Shown here: positions 1 through 8,006 of the stretch, in pieces
Layout: each line of letters opens with the position of its first letter
How positions within the stretch are numbered: the first letter of the stretch is position 1
Assembly (NCBI GenBank): GCA_963763085.1
Contig: CAVXNB010000001.1
Location: 1,054,001 to 1,118,000, forward strand
Direction of reading: 5' to 3'
Length of the DNA stretch: 64,000 nucleotides
DNA from: CAVXNB01 sp963763085
Lineage (GTDB): Bacteria; Actinomycetota; Acidimicrobiia; Acidimicrobiales; Bog-793
Program-made: the position numbers and the translations under genes
Notes under the pieces: generated by a model
Told to the model about the DNA's origin: nothing
The model's database searches: none
The model's input: the letters and a program-made list of their open reading frames with translations, nothing else

Positions 1-234
1 CCCCACGTCGCGGACGATCTTTTCCACCATCGCACGCGCGGCGTTTGGATCGGTGGCATCGGCCAGTTCGCGGGCGATGCCGTCTGGGAGCCCTTCTAAG
101 GCGGACTGATTCCGGTCGACCGCCACGACGGTCATGCCGCAGTCGGCAAGCTTGAAGGCCGTCGCACGACCGAGCTCGCCACCCGCGCCTACAACGATTG
201 CCACCCGGCTCGCTGAGAAGCTTTCATTCGTCAT
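1..234 (-). CDS. SDR-family oxidoreductase, N-terminal part (runs off window)
   Basis: Reading leftwards from ATG at 234, the 78 visible residues form the start of a Rossmann fold: a short polar leader, then RVAIVVGAGGELGRATA, the Gly-rich nucleotide-binding turn of short-chain dehydrogenases, followed by a second strand ending VVAVDRN, where an acidic residue usually selects NAD(H). The catalytic Tyr/Lys region lies outside the window. It is divergent from the MarR gene, and a MarR-type operator lies between the two starts, so it is probably repressed by the same regulator. The SDR call rests on the glycine motif and the alpha/beta pattern; the substrate is unknown. Confidence 0.75.
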   Translation of the reverse strand, partial: MTNESFSASRVAIVVGAGGELGRATAFKLADCGMTVVAVDRNQSALEGLPDGIARELADATDPNAARAMVEKIVRDVG

Positions 235-322
235 GGGACGCACCCTAATGTCTGAGTCCGTCGGACCTGCTGCTCGTCGAGGGGGCGGGCGGTCGCCGGG
301 GGTGGCAGGCAAGTGTCAAAGA

Positions 323-340
323 TTGCTTGGCGAAGCAAGC
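323..340. promoter_or_regulatory. MarR-type operator, site 1
   Basis: TTGCTT and AAGCAA form a perfect inverted repeat around a 4-nt centre. The 18-bp box matches a second box at 851-868 at 15 of 18 positions. It sits between the divergent SDR and MarR genes, which fits autorepression. Because it covers the TTG at 327, the ATG at 354 is the better MarR start. Confidence 0.65.
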
Positions 341-353
341 TATCCTGGAAGAC

Positions 354-836
354 ATGGTCACCGCCGAGCCACTGTCCCCGACCGAGGAAGCCCTTTGGCG
401 CGCAGTGATGCGAATTGTCAAGGTCATCCCGCGGCATCTGGAAAGCGACCTGATCCGAGGCGCTGGTCTGACGGCGAGCGAGTACACGACGATCATGCAC
501 CTTTCCGAAGCTCCCAATCGCGAGCTGCGGATGGCCGACCTGGCCAACGCCACCGACCTGTCCGCGAGCCGGATGACTCGCCTGGTGGAGGATCTCCAAT
601 CGCGTGGCCTCGTGACCAAGACGGCCAGCTCCTCCGACGCACGGGGCAACGTGGCAAGGCTCACGCCTCGGGGCATGGCGAAGCTGAAGTCCGCATGGCC
701 GGTTCACCTGGCGAGCGTTCGGAGTCGCTTCTTCGACTGCATCGATGCAGCTGGCGTCGAGGTAGTCGCGAAAGCCCTGGCTCAGGTGGCCCTCCACCTC
801 GAGGACACGTCGGCCGACCAACGAATGCGGACTTAG
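354..836 (+). CDS. MarR-family transcriptional regulator
   Basis: A 160-residue protein with the MarR winged-helix plan. Helical dimerisation segments flank a core in which LRMADLANATDLSASRMTRL is the helix-turn-helix and the Asp/Arg-rich stretch SSDARGNVARLTPRG is the wing. Such proteins bind palindromes as dimers and usually release DNA on binding a phenolic or lipophilic ligand. The ATG at 354 is preferred over an in-frame TTG at 327, because the latter lies inside the operator. Operator copies on both sides of the gene suggest that it represses itself, the divergent SDR gene and the downstream hydrolase/oxidoreductase genes. Confidence 0.85.
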   Translation: MVTAEPLSPTEEALWRAVMRIVKVIPRHLESDLIRGAGLTASEYTTIMHLSEAPNRELRMADLANATDLSASRMTRLVEDLQSRGLVTKTASSSDARGNVARLTPRGMAKLKSAWPVHLASVRSRFFDCIDAAGVEVVAKALAQVALHLEDTSADQRMRT

Positions 837-850
837 AGCCTCAAAGAAAG

Positions 851-868
851 TTGCTTGCCAACGCAAGC
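851..868. promoter_or_regulatory. MarR-type operator, site 2
   Basis: GCTTGC and GCAAGC are perfect arms around CAAC, and the full box reads TTGCTTGCCAACGCAAGC. It is nearly the same as the box at 323-340 and lies 75 bp before the metallo-hydrolase start, in the marR-hydrolase gap. It probably lets the regulator control the three-gene catabolic unit separately from itself. Confidence 0.65.
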
Positions 869-942
869 AGAATCGGGTAGCGTCCCCGCGGTGCTGGTTG
901 CCGGCACGACGGTGACGCCGTGCCGCCCGAGAAAGGAGCAAC

Positions 943-1926
943 ATGAGCTCAAATACCTCTTCTGGTTCGCCCGCCGGGCGGGTACTGCCCGACTACCTAC
1001 CTGTCCCCCCGTCCGCGCTCGGACCAGCGCTCAACGACCAGGGCTACTACGTCGGGCGCGTCGAGCGGAATCTGTTCTGGGTCACCGACGGGACCTACCA
1101 ATCCGCATTCCTCGCCACCCATGAGGGAATCGTCCTCTTCGACGCCCCGCCGACGATCGGCCACAATCTCCGCCGGGCGGTGGACGAAATCGCCGAGACC
1201 GAAGGCGTCACCAACACCGTCACACATCTCGTTTACTCGCATCACCATGCTGATCACACCGGTGCTGCCGACCTTTTCGGAAACGACCTCGTCCGGATCG
1301 GCCACGAGGACACGAGACGCCTTCTGCTGCGAGACAACGATCCGACCAGGCCTGCCCCAGAGGTGACGTTCCGGGACAGCTACGCCCTGAAGGTCGGCGG
1401 CGAGCGTGTGGAGTTGGCCTTTCACGGGCCAAACCACTCCCCAGACAACATCTTCATCCACTTTCCCGACCACGACGCGCTGATGCTGATCGACATCGTC
1501 AATTCAGGTTGGGTGCCGATCTACAACTGCAACCTGAGCGAGGACATCCCGGGATACATCGACGCGCCGGCCACGGCACTCAGATATCCGTGGAAGACCT
1601 ACATCGGTGGACACCTCGGAAGGCTTGGTTCGCGCGAAGACATCGAACTTCACCAGGCATACATCGCCGACATCGTTGAAAGCGCTCAAGGAGCGCTATC
1701 CACGGTGGACCCGACCCCGTACTGGGCGAAGTACGGGCAGAACGTCTGGGCCGCCGTGAAGGGCTATCTCGACGCAGTCACTGACGCGGCGACAGCTCCC
1801 GTGGTCAAGAAGTATTCAGGAGTTCTCGGGGCGGCCGACGTCGAGGAGTTCACCAGGAGCACAACCTTCATGATCCTTCAGTCCATGCGCCTCGACCAGG
1901 GAGCCGGGTCACAGGTGCACCCCTGA
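943..1926 (+). CDS. Metallo-beta-lactamase-fold hydrolase
   Basis: A 327-residue MBL-fold protein. The zinc signature is HLVYSHHHADHTGAADLF (HxHxDH). Further ligands are probably the His of HGPNHSPDN and the Asp of LMLIDIVNSG, and a late IGGHLGRLG supplies a final His. The fold is followed by about 100 residues of helical C-terminal extension. AAGGAG lies 6 nt before the ATG. It starts the unit controlled by the MarR operators, ahead of an FAD oxidoreductase and a LUD protein. Members hydrolyse lactones, thioesters or sulfate esters; nothing here fixes the substrate. Confidence 0.8.
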   Translation: MSSNTSSGSPAGRVLPDYLPVPPSALGPALNDQGYYVGRVERNLFWVTDGTYQSAFLATHEGIVLFDAPPTIGHNLRRAVDEIAETEGVTNTVTHLVYSHHHADHTGAADLFGNDLVRIGHEDTRRLLLRDNDPTRPAPEVTFRDSYALKVGGERVELAFHGPNHSPDNIFIHFPDHDALMLIDIVNSGWVPIYNCNLSEDIPGYIDAPATALRYPWKTYIGGHLGRLGSREDIELHQAYIADIVESAQGALSTVDPTPYWAKYGQNVWAAVKGYLDAVTDAATAPVVKKYSGVLGAADVEEFTRSTTFMILQSMRLDQGAGSQVHP

Positions 1927-1981
1927 GCGCGAGCAACCCGTGGATGTGCGAGCCTGACGACATGACGGGGGTTCAAGCGCC

Positions 1982-3262
1982 ATGTCGATGATCGATTACG
2001 ACGCGAGGCCCGTCACTCCTCAGGTAGTGCTTGTGGGGCAACGGGCGTCCTCCATCGGTTACAGCATCCGTGACTTTCTCAGCCGTAACGGAGTCCCCTA
2101 TGAGTGGGTTGACCCGGACGACGGCGCGCGGGTCGCGGTGTTGTTCCCGGCCGGGGCGCCGGCAGTGGACCAGCTACCGGTCTGCTTCCTCCCGAGCGGA
2201 ATCCGGCTTGCTCCGGCCACGCTGGAGAATGTGGCAGCAGGACTGGGGATGGTGTCTCCTCCGTCGCTGTCGGAGTACGACCTAGCGATCTTGGGCGCCG
2301 GTCCAGCAGGGCTGGCAGCCGCCGTATACGCCGCATCTGAGGGTTTGCGCGCCGTCGCCATCGAAGCTGTGGCACCTGGAGGCCAGGCCGGGACGACCTC
2401 GATGATCGAGAACTATCTCGGATTTCCACAGGGAATCAGCGGAAGCGAGTTGGCGACGCGGGCGACTGCACAGGCGAAGAGATTCGGGGCGGAAGTTCTT
2501 CTCGCTCGGCGTCTCGCTGATATCACCCGGGACGGCCCGGGCTATATCGCCCACCTTTCCGACGGTGCAACTGTGCGGTCACGGGCCATACTCGTAGCAA
2601 GCGGCGTCGACTGGCGTCGTCTCGAGATTCCGGGCATCGATGAACTCCTCGGCTCCGGTGTCTACTACGGCGCCGGCCCCAGCGAGGCGGTCACCTGCAG
2701 CGGGTGCCGAGTGGCCATTGTCGGCGGAGGGAACTCGGCTGGCCAGGCGGTCATCCGCTTCTCGCGCTACGCCACGCTGGTGACCTTGCTGGTCCGGGGT
2801 CCCTCGCTCGAGGCATCGATGTCCACGTACCTGATCAGCCAGTTGAAGGAACTGCGAAACGTCGAGATTCGGACAAACACCGAAGTGATCAGTCTCGAAT
2901 CGGACACCCACCTGCGAGCACTAATGGTCTCCTCAGGAGGAACCGTTGCTCGACTACCCGCCGAGGCGCTGTTCGTTTGCATCGGAGGGGTGCCGCGCAC
3001 CCAAGGAGCGGCCAACGTGGGACTTGCTCTAGACGGCGCCGGATATGTGCGCACGGGGTCCGAACTCAGCTCATCAGCGGGCGCGCTCGCTATGTGGCCG
3101 CTATCGCGCCAACCGTTGCCTCTCGAAACGAACCTGCCAGGGCTGTTCGCGGCCGGCGATGTACGGAGTGGGTCGATCAAGCGCTGCGCGGCTGCCATAG
3201 GCGAAGGGTCCATGTCGGTCGCCCTTGTCCACCAGCGCCTCACTGAAGTCGGCGGTGAGTGA
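1982..3262 (+). CDS. Thioredoxin-reductase-like FAD/NAD(P) oxidoreductase
   Basis: A 426-residue flavoprotein. Residues 1-95 resemble the glutaredoxin-like segment found ahead of some TrxR-like proteins (IRDFLSRNGVPYEWVD). The FAD site is LGAGPAGLAAAVYA, then PGGQAGTTSMIENYLGFP. The NAD(P) site is VAIVGGGNSAGQAVI, and the FAD-closing motif is FAAGDVRSGS. The CATC-type redox pair that precedes the NAD(P) site in true thioredoxin reductases is absent. CSGC lies too close to the Rossmann turn to replace it, so disulfide reductase activity is doubtful. It shares a transcription unit with the MBL hydrolase and overlaps the LUD gene. Confidence 0.8.
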   Translation: MSMIDYDARPVTPQVVLVGQRASSIGYSIRDFLSRNGVPYEWVDPDDGARVAVLFPAGAPAVDQLPVCFLPSGIRLAPATLENVAAGLGMVSPPSLSEYDLAILGAGPAGLAAAVYAASEGLRAVAIEAVAPGGQAGTTSMIENYLGFPQGISGSELATRATAQAKRFGAEVLLARRLADITRDGPGYIAHLSDGATVRSRAILVASGVDWRRLEIPGIDELLGSGVYYGAGPSEAVTCSGCRVAIVGGGNSAGQAVIRFSRYATLVTLLVRGPSLEASMSTYLISQLKELRNVEIRTNTEVISLESDTHLRALMVSSGGTVARLPAEALFVCIGGVPRTQGAANVGLALDGAGYVRTGSELSSSAGALAMWPLSRQPLPLETNLPGLFAAGDVRSGSIKRCAAAIGEGSMSVALVHQRLTEVGGE

Positions 3263-3941
3263 CGTGAACCCTCCACAGACAAGAGGCGTACCGGGGGACC
3301 CGCAGGTGGCGGGTCCCAGTAAGGAGGCAGAAGCCGAATTCTCTCGAGTGGCCCCAAGAGAGCAAATCCGCGCTGTAGCCGGCGCCCTCGAACGCAACGG
3401 AATCAATAGCCCTGTGGTCGATTCCGCCGAAGAGGCAAGAACGGCTGTGCGGTCCATCCTCCCGGTGGGAGCCGAGGTCTACAACAACACCTCCCGCACG
3501 CTTGAACTGATCGGCGTCGCCGAGGACATCGAACGATCGGGGCGGTATCAGGCACTTCGCCCCCGTCTGTACCGGATGGATCGCGAAATGCAGGGCCGTG
3601 AGATGCGCCAGCTGTCCGCTTCGCCCGATTGGGTCGTCGGGAGCGTGCACGCCCTGACCGAGGAGGGTTCGCTTATTATTGCGTCCGCGAGCGGGAGCCA
3701 GCTCGGGCCGATCGCTTCCGGAGCGGGCCACGTGGTACTCGTCGTCGGAGCGCAGAAGATCGTGCCCGATTTCAGTACAGGACTGCGACGCATCTACGAG
3801 TACTGCTTTCCCCTTGAGGATCGGCGGGCCAGGCAGGCCTACGGGGTTGCCAGCGGAGTGAACAACGTCCTCGTTATCAACAAGGTGGTCGCCCCCGGCC
3901 GGATCACCGCAATCCTGGTAAACGAACCCCTTGGGTTCTGA
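3255..3941 (+). CDS. LUD-domain protein (LutC/YkgG-like)
   Basis: About 228 residues. The conserved LUD core is visible: EVYNNTSRTLELIG, the segment PDWVVGSVHALTEEGSLIIA, then GAGHVVLVVGAQKIVPD, which matches the LutC-type fold. LUD proteins take part in lactate utilisation, but many occur alone with unknown roles, and no lutA/lutB partner is present here. The GTG at 3255 overlaps the end of the oxidoreductase by 8 nt, pointing to translational coupling. A GTG at 3264 is the alternative start. Confidence 0.75.
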   Translation: MSDVNPPQTRGVPGDPQVAGPSKEAEAEFSRVAPREQIRAVAGALERNGINSPVVDSAEEARTAVRSILPVGAEVYNNTSRTLELIGVAEDIERSGRYQALRPRLYRMDREMQGREMRQLSASPDWVVGSVHALTEEGSLIIASASGSQLGPIASGAGHVVLVVGAQKIVPDFSTGLRRIYEYCFPLEDRRARQAYGVASGVNNVLVINKVVAPGRITAILVNEPLGF

Positions 3942-3959
3942 TCAGGGTCCGCCGCTGTT

Positions 3960-4442
3960 CTACCCAGCGGGGAGGTAGATCTGGGCAAGCCAACTCCCCA
4001 CGCGACCGGAGGGACTGAGCGCTTCCAAGGTACGGAGTGCCCACGCGAGCACCAGCTCATGGGACTCGTCGAAAGGAACCGTCAAGATAAGGCCCCGTCG
4101 AGGATGGTCCTGCTCGACGGCCCAATTCTCGGGAATCTTGGGTGACGGCAACTCGGAGCCGAAGTTGCGGCCGGTGGAGAAGGAGAAGCCGAGCTTGGTT
4201 TCGGTTCGGCCACGTCGAGTTTCGCGTCCAGGGATCCAAGTGCACATCGTGACGCCGAGGCTTCCCCCACCGAACAACGTGAAGAACCCGAGTGTCGTCG
4301 GTTTTCCCGCCTCAGCCGTGTTCGGTAGGAGATTGATCCACCCGTCCCCAGCCTGGGCGAGCGAGGCCATGTAGCCGAGAATCTCGCTCGCCTCGTCCGC
4401 CTTGAATTCCAGACGCTCGACGCGTCTCGCCTTGGGAGCCAC
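3960..4442 (-). CDS. Hypothetical protein
   Basis: A soluble protein of about 160 residues that I do not recognise. It is rich in beta strands in the middle (TTLGFFTLFGGGSLGVTM) and ends with a hydrophobic helix (ELVLAWALRTLEAL). There is no signal peptide or metal motif. The GTG at 4442 is preceded by GGGAG at a workable distance; an in-frame GTG at 4511 would add 23 residues. It is divergent from the interrupted DsbA-like gene with only about 100 bp between them, so the two may share a control region. Its stop is close to the LUD stop, with the genes convergent. Confidence 0.5.
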   Translation of the reverse strand: MAPKARRVERLEFKADEASEILGYMASLAQAGDGWINLLPNTAEAGKPTTLGFFTLFGGGSLGVTMCTWIPGRETRRGRTETKLGFSFSTGRNFGSELPSPKIPENWAVEQDHPRRGLILTVPFDESHELVLAWALRTLEALSPSGRVGSWLAQIYLPAG

Positions 4443-4539
4443 ATCACAAGTCTCCCAGTCATCCCGACCCGACAGCTGAGACGTCCGCCGCCCCGTTGCG
4501 CGACGGAACACTCAGGCGGCCGCCGGCGTTGTTGTAGTC

Positions 4540-4934
4540 ATGCTGGTAGAGATCTGGTCGGACATCGTGTGCCCGTGGTGCTACATAGGCAAGCGGCGAT
4601 TCGAGTCTGCGCTCGCGCGTTTCGAGCATGCCGAGGACGTCGAGGTGCACTGGCGCAGCTTCGAGCTGGACCCGAATGCCCCGTCGCTTCGTTCAGGCAG
4701 CATGGCCGAGCACGTGGCCGCCAAGTACGGAATGACCAGCGAGCAGGCCGCGACCCGGCTGAGGAGCCTCGACGAGCTGGCCGCGACGGAGGGACTCCGC
4801 TACGACTTGGCCAATACGAAGGGCGGTAACACCTTCGCCGCCCACCGGCTCATCCACCTCGGATATGCCAAGGACGCTGTGACCGGCTCCGACCTGAAGG
4901 AGGCTCTGCTTCACGCCTATTTCGAAGACCTGCC
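4540..4934 (+). pseudogene. DsbA/FrnE-like oxidoreductase, 5' half, interrupted by an IS21 element
   Basis: This is the N-terminal 131 codons of a DsbA-family thioredoxin-fold protein. The redox motif CPWC falls at residues 11-14, followed by the helical insertion typical of FrnE-like proteins (FELDPNAPSLRSGS). Reading continues 79 nt into the insertion sequence and stops at 5013. Joining base 4934 to 7687 restores one uninterrupted frame (DLP/ISEPEILLEVG) and a protein of 234 residues, the usual size for this family. No Shine-Dalgarno is evident, so translation may be leaderless. It is probably inactive, because half the fold is displaced. Confidence 0.85.
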
Positions 4935-4941
4935 TGCTGCG

Positions 4942-4982
4942 GATCACCGAAATTCCCCACTCTCGATCACCGAAATTCCCCA
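4942..4982. repeat. IS21 left-end paired terminal repeats
   Basis: Two direct copies of GATCACCGAAATTCCCCA lie at 4942-4959 and 4965-4982. Inverted, divergent copies are at the other end. Multiple terminal repeats are a known IS21-family trait and bind the IstA transposase. Confidence 0.85.
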
Positions 4983-5026
4983 GGGGACGAGCGGCGTGGA
5001 GGGCTTGATCTGAGCTTACGCGGCTG

Positions 5027-5389
5027 TCAAGGGGCGACCTCCTGATCGACGAGTTCGGCGACGGCAATTGGCTCATCGCACGACGGGCAGCATCCCCCGA
5101 TCCCGACGCGGCGCATGAATGTCGCGCACTGCTCGCAGCGCTGATCGCCGAGGGCGCGGCCGCCACAACCGTCGCACTCGTAAACCGTGATCGGCCCTCT
5201 GGGCCGGGCGGCAGGGACGACGACGGTCGGTCGGCTCGTGTCGCGACGTCGCCGGTAGGCAAGTGCCCGACAGGCGTCAGAGCAGAACCTGCGGCGCCCG
5301 ATGGGCTTGAACCGTTGTTGGCACACCGGGCAGGCCATCGTGACGCCATCGTGACACGACGGAGATTCGGGCTCTTCAAGGTTCGTCAT
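5027..5389 (-). CDS. Zinc-ribbon accessory protein of the IS21 element
   Basis: A 120-residue Cys-rich protein with four CxxC-type pairs: CPVCQQRF, CSDAC, CDGCGG with CEQC, and CCPSC. This looks like two zinc ribbons; the first (RRRFCSDACRALAYRRRR) resembles a treble-clef DNA- or RNA-binding knuckle. Its ATG overlaps the istB stop, so it is translated with the transposition genes. It is not part of the minimal IS21 gene pair and may be a passenger or a regulator. Its function is not known to me. Confidence 0.65.
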   Translation of the reverse strand: MTNLEEPESPSCHDGVTMACPVCQQRFKPIGRRRFCSDACRALAYRRRRDTSRPTVVVPAARPRGPITVYECDGCGGRALGDQRCEQCATFMRRVGIGGCCPSCDEPIAVAELVDQEVAP

Positions 5390-6168
5390 CGGGCCACCGC
5401 CCGCCGCGTCGCCTCGGCCCGGGCCCGGTGGCTGCGCATCCGGTAGCTGTCGCCGTCGATGTTGAGCACGACACTTCTATGCAATAAACGGTCCAACATG
5501 GCACCGGCGATCATCGGGTCGTCGTCGAAGACCTTTCCCCAGCTCGCGATGCCCAAGTTGGTCGTCAAAGCGATGCTCCCCTTCAGATATCTCTGGCTCA
5601 CGACCTGGAACAACGCCGCCGCCGCCTCGGCGGGAAGCGGCAAATAGCCCACTTCGTCGATGATCAAAAGGCGGGGCCCGGCGTAAAAACGCATCGTCGT
5701 CGCCCAGCGGCCCTCCATCGCCGCGCGGTGACAACGAGCGGCCAGATCAGCAGCGGTCGTGTAGTAGGTGCGCATCCCTGCCGCCACCGCCGCATGACCG
5801 AGGCCGACGGCCAGCATCGTCTTTCCCACCCCGGGCGGCCCGATCAGCAAGACGTTGGTGGCATCCTCGACAAAGCGCAGCGTGGCGAGCTCGTCGATGA
5901 GCTTTTTGTCCACCGACGGCTGAGCGGTGAAGTCGAAGTCGGCGAGGGTGAACGGCGACGGCAATGAGGCAAAGCGCGAGAGGCTCGCCCGGCGGCGCTC
6001 GTCGACGGCGGCCGCCTCGATGGCCAAGAGACGTTCCAGGAAGCCCTGGTGGGTGAGCTTGGCCTTGATGGCGTGGTCGAGCTCGCCCGGGAGCGCCTCG
6101 GCGGCGGCGGCCATGCGCAAAAAGGCGAGATGCGCACGCAGCTTTTGGTACTCCGAGCTCTCCGTCAT
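5386..6168 (-). CDS. istB: IstB-like transposition helper ATPase
   Basis: A 260-residue AAA+ ATPase related to DnaC. Walker A is LLIGPPGVGKTMLAVGLGHA, Walker B is LLIIDEVGYLPL, and the sensor region is SIALTTNLGIASWGKVF. The N-terminal helical segment (residues 1-60) is the usual IstA-interaction part. It helps IstA choose and capture target DNA. The length is normal for IstB, and the start overlaps the istA stop by 4 nt. No defect is visible. Confidence 0.92.
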   Translation of the reverse strand: MTESSEYQKLRAHLAFLRMAAAAEALPGELDHAIKAKLTHQGFLERLLAIEAAAVDERRRASLSRFASLPSPFTLADFDFTAQPSVDKKLIDELATLRFVEDATNVLLIGPPGVGKTMLAVGLGHAAVAAGMRTYYTTAADLAARCHRAAMEGRWATTMRFYAGPRLLIIDEVGYLPLPAEAAAALFQVVSQRYLKGSIALTTNLGIASWGKVFDDDPMIAGAMLDRLLHRSVVLNIDGDSYRMRSHRARAEATRRAVAR

Positions 6169-7529
6169 GCCGGCACCGGGGTCGCACCCGGGAACGCCAA
6201 GGCGATGACCTTCGCGATCTCGTCCAGGTCGACGCTCGGCTCCTCACCGGCACGGCCCAAGAGGCGTGCCCGCTCGGCGAGGGCGGCTTGGCCGGGAGGC
6301 TTGTTCGCCTTGCGGTCACAGGGACGTGCAGAGCTGAACTGGCCGAGCACGACCGCTTCCAGAGCTGCCCGGTGCTCGGGCGTGCGCACCATCGAGCCGG
6401 ACCCTGGCAAAGCGAGGCGATGCGACACGAGCTCGATGCCTGCGGGGGAGAAGATCTCGAGGCTCCCGGTGCCGAGCCGGTGCCGGAGCGTGAGCTCGAT
6501 TCCGCCCATGCCGGGGTTGACCGAGTAGCGGTTACCTCGAAAGGCGACGCTCGCCTTGTCGTCGACGAACCTCGTCACTTCGATGGTGGCCGGGTAGGGA
6601 ACTGCCGGGAGGCCCATCAGCACCTCGGCGTCGGCGAGCTCACGAACGCTTGGCCAACTCGGGCGTTCTCCTTCGGGGAGCTCACCGGGATCGAGGTAGC
6701 GCCCCGGCGGTCGCAGCCGGTCGTCGCCTGTGGTCGACCAGAACCGGTCCAGGCTCAGCTGTGCCTCGGCCGGTGTCGTGGCCGTCATCGTGCGCCACCA
6801 GCGCCCGCAGCAGAACTTCACCCCGCACTCGACGGCGCCCTTGCGGTTCCCGCGCCTTGGCGGACACGGGGTCACGATCGCTCCGTAATGCTTGGCGACG
6901 GGGGCAAAGCTCGCCTGGATATCGCCACAGCCGGGCACGATCACCGTGGCGAGTCGATCGGTGCGCCATTTGCGGGCGGTCCCGCCGAGGCGTCGCAGCA
7001 CGGCGTCTATCGCCTCTATGAGGTGCGCCTGGTCCATCGACTCCGAGAGCACCCCGCGGGTGCGGCCCGAGTGCGACAGCGTTCCCAACAGCACATAGAC
7101 CGTGTCTCCCCAGGGGGCACGGCGCCGCTCGAACCAGTCCCATTGGATCTCTTCGCCCGCGGGATGATCGATCTCGATCGTCTCGCGGCCCTTTACCCCC
7201 GAGCACGCCTCGCAGTGCGGGCGCAGGCAGGCCAGGCGGATCTGGCGGGCGAAGCTCACATACGAGCCGCAGTAACCGAGGACGACGACCTCGTCGTAGA
7301 GCGCCGAGGCCCACAGGTGCCGGTCGTCGACAAAGCGGGCCGCGACGTAGGCGCGGTAGTCGGCAAGAGCGTCCGGCCGCGCCGGGCGGCGAACACCCGC
7401 AGTTCGTTCGCCGGTCAAATAGGAGCGGACCGTCTTGCGGTCACGACCGAGATGGCGGGCGATGGCCGAGACGGTCCATCCCCGCTTGAACAAAGCATCT
7501 GCTTCCACGTCTTCTCCCACTGAGAACAT
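6165..7529 (-). CDS. istA: IstA-like transposase (IS21 family)
   Basis: The transposase reads from ATG at 7529; an upstream in-frame extension to 7616 is unlikely to be translated. It starts with a helix-turn-helix (KRGWTVSAIARHLGRDRKT), followed by a retroviral-integrase-like core. The candidate catalytic acids are the Asp in IQWDWFE, the Asp in WRTDRLATV and the Glu in RKGAVECG. A C-terminal beta-barrel region (VAFRGNRYSVNP) follows. At about 454 residues the length is normal. It cuts and joins the element ends with IstB. All key residues are present, so the element may still be mobile. Confidence 0.9.
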   Translation of the reverse strand: MFSVGEDVEADALFKRGWTVSAIARHLGRDRKTVRSYLTGERTAGVRRPARPDALADYRAYVAARFVDDRHLWASALYDEVVVLGYCGSYVSFARQIRLACLRPHCEACSGVKGRETIEIDHPAGEEIQWDWFERRRAPWGDTVYVLLGTLSHSGRTRGVLSESMDQAHLIEAIDAVLRRLGGTARKWRTDRLATVIVPGCGDIQASFAPVAKHYGAIVTPCPPRRGNRKGAVECGVKFCCGRWWRTMTATTPAEAQLSLDRFWSTTGDDRLRPPGRYLDPGELPEGERPSWPSVRELADAEVLMGLPAVPYPATIEVTRFVDDKASVAFRGNRYSVNPGMGGIELTLRHRLGTGSLEIFSPAGIELVSHRLALPGSGSMVRTPEHRAALEAVVLGQFSSARPCDRKANKPPGQAALAERARLLGRAGEEPSVDLDEIAKVIALAFPGATPVPA

Positions 7530-7633
7530 TGCGGGGGGCTCCTCGTGCTGGTCGGCTTGGACACCGTCAGCATCGGGGAGCCCTCCGCGCGATTGGCGGA
7601 CCCTTCTTCGGGCCAACCACGCCGGCTCAGGGG

Positions 7634-7675
7634 TGGGGAATTTCAGTGATCGAAACTGGGGAGAGTTCCGTGATC
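7634..7675. repeat. IS21 right-end paired terminal repeats
   Basis: Two inverted copies of the left-end unit: TGGGGAATTTCAGTGATC at 7634-7651 and a weaker copy, TGGGGAGAGTTCCGTGATC, at 7657-7675. The terminal CA is at 7681-7682. Confidence 0.8.
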
Positions 7676-7686
7676 GTTACCATGCC

Positions 7687-7996
7687 CATCAGCGAGCCCG
7701 AAATACTGCTCGAGGTCGGCGTCAAGGCCGGACTGGACTACGACGAAGTCACCGAGGTCCTCGAGTCTGACCGCTTCGCCGGCGAAGTCAGGCGCGACGA
7801 GGCCGAAGCGGCGGCTCTCGGTTGCACCGGGGTGCCTTTCTTCGTCTTCGACAGGGCTTTTGCGGTGCCCGGAGCTCAGGACTCCGAGACTCTTCTCGCC
7901 GTGCTGCGAAAGACCTGGGACCATTCCCACCCGGCCATGGAGACGATCTACGACGCCGCCGGGGTGGCTTGCACCGACGACGGCTGCGAGATCTGA
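7687..7996 (+). pseudogene. DsbA/FrnE-like oxidoreductase, 3' half, downstream of the IS21 element
   Basis: This is the displaced C-terminal part of the gene that starts at 4540. It encodes the FrnE signature end: ISEPEILLEVGVKAGLDYD, then the alpha-helical region and TGVPFFVFDRAFAVPGAQ, in which cis-Pro follows Gly-Val next to the active site. The frame is open upstream into the insertion sequence, so a truncated product could be made from a start inside the element, but it would lack the CPWC motif. The last residues (ACTDDGCEI) include two cysteines that family members often lack. Confidence 0.85.
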
Positions 7997-8006
7997 GGGG
8001 CTGCTA

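Larger units (their letters stand above)
4935..7682 (-). mobile_element. IS21-family insertion sequence, complete, 2748 bp
   Basis: The element starts with TG and ends with CA, as IS21 elements do, and is flanked by the 4-bp target duplication TGCC (4931-4934 and 7683-7686). It encodes istA, istB and a small zinc-ribbon gene, all on the minus strand, with istA-istB and istB-third gene joined by 4-nt ATGA overlaps. Each end carries two copies of a terminal repeat. The insertion splits a DsbA-like gene, and removing the element with one TGCC copy rebuilds its frame exactly. Intact ends, duplication and genes suggest a recent insertion. Confidence 0.92.

Noticed and set aside
3955..4540. Possible tRNA or small RNA in short intergenic gaps of the window
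   Set aside because: No cloverleaf with anticodon and T-loop consensus was found by eye in this or the other gaps; a covariance-model search would be decisive.
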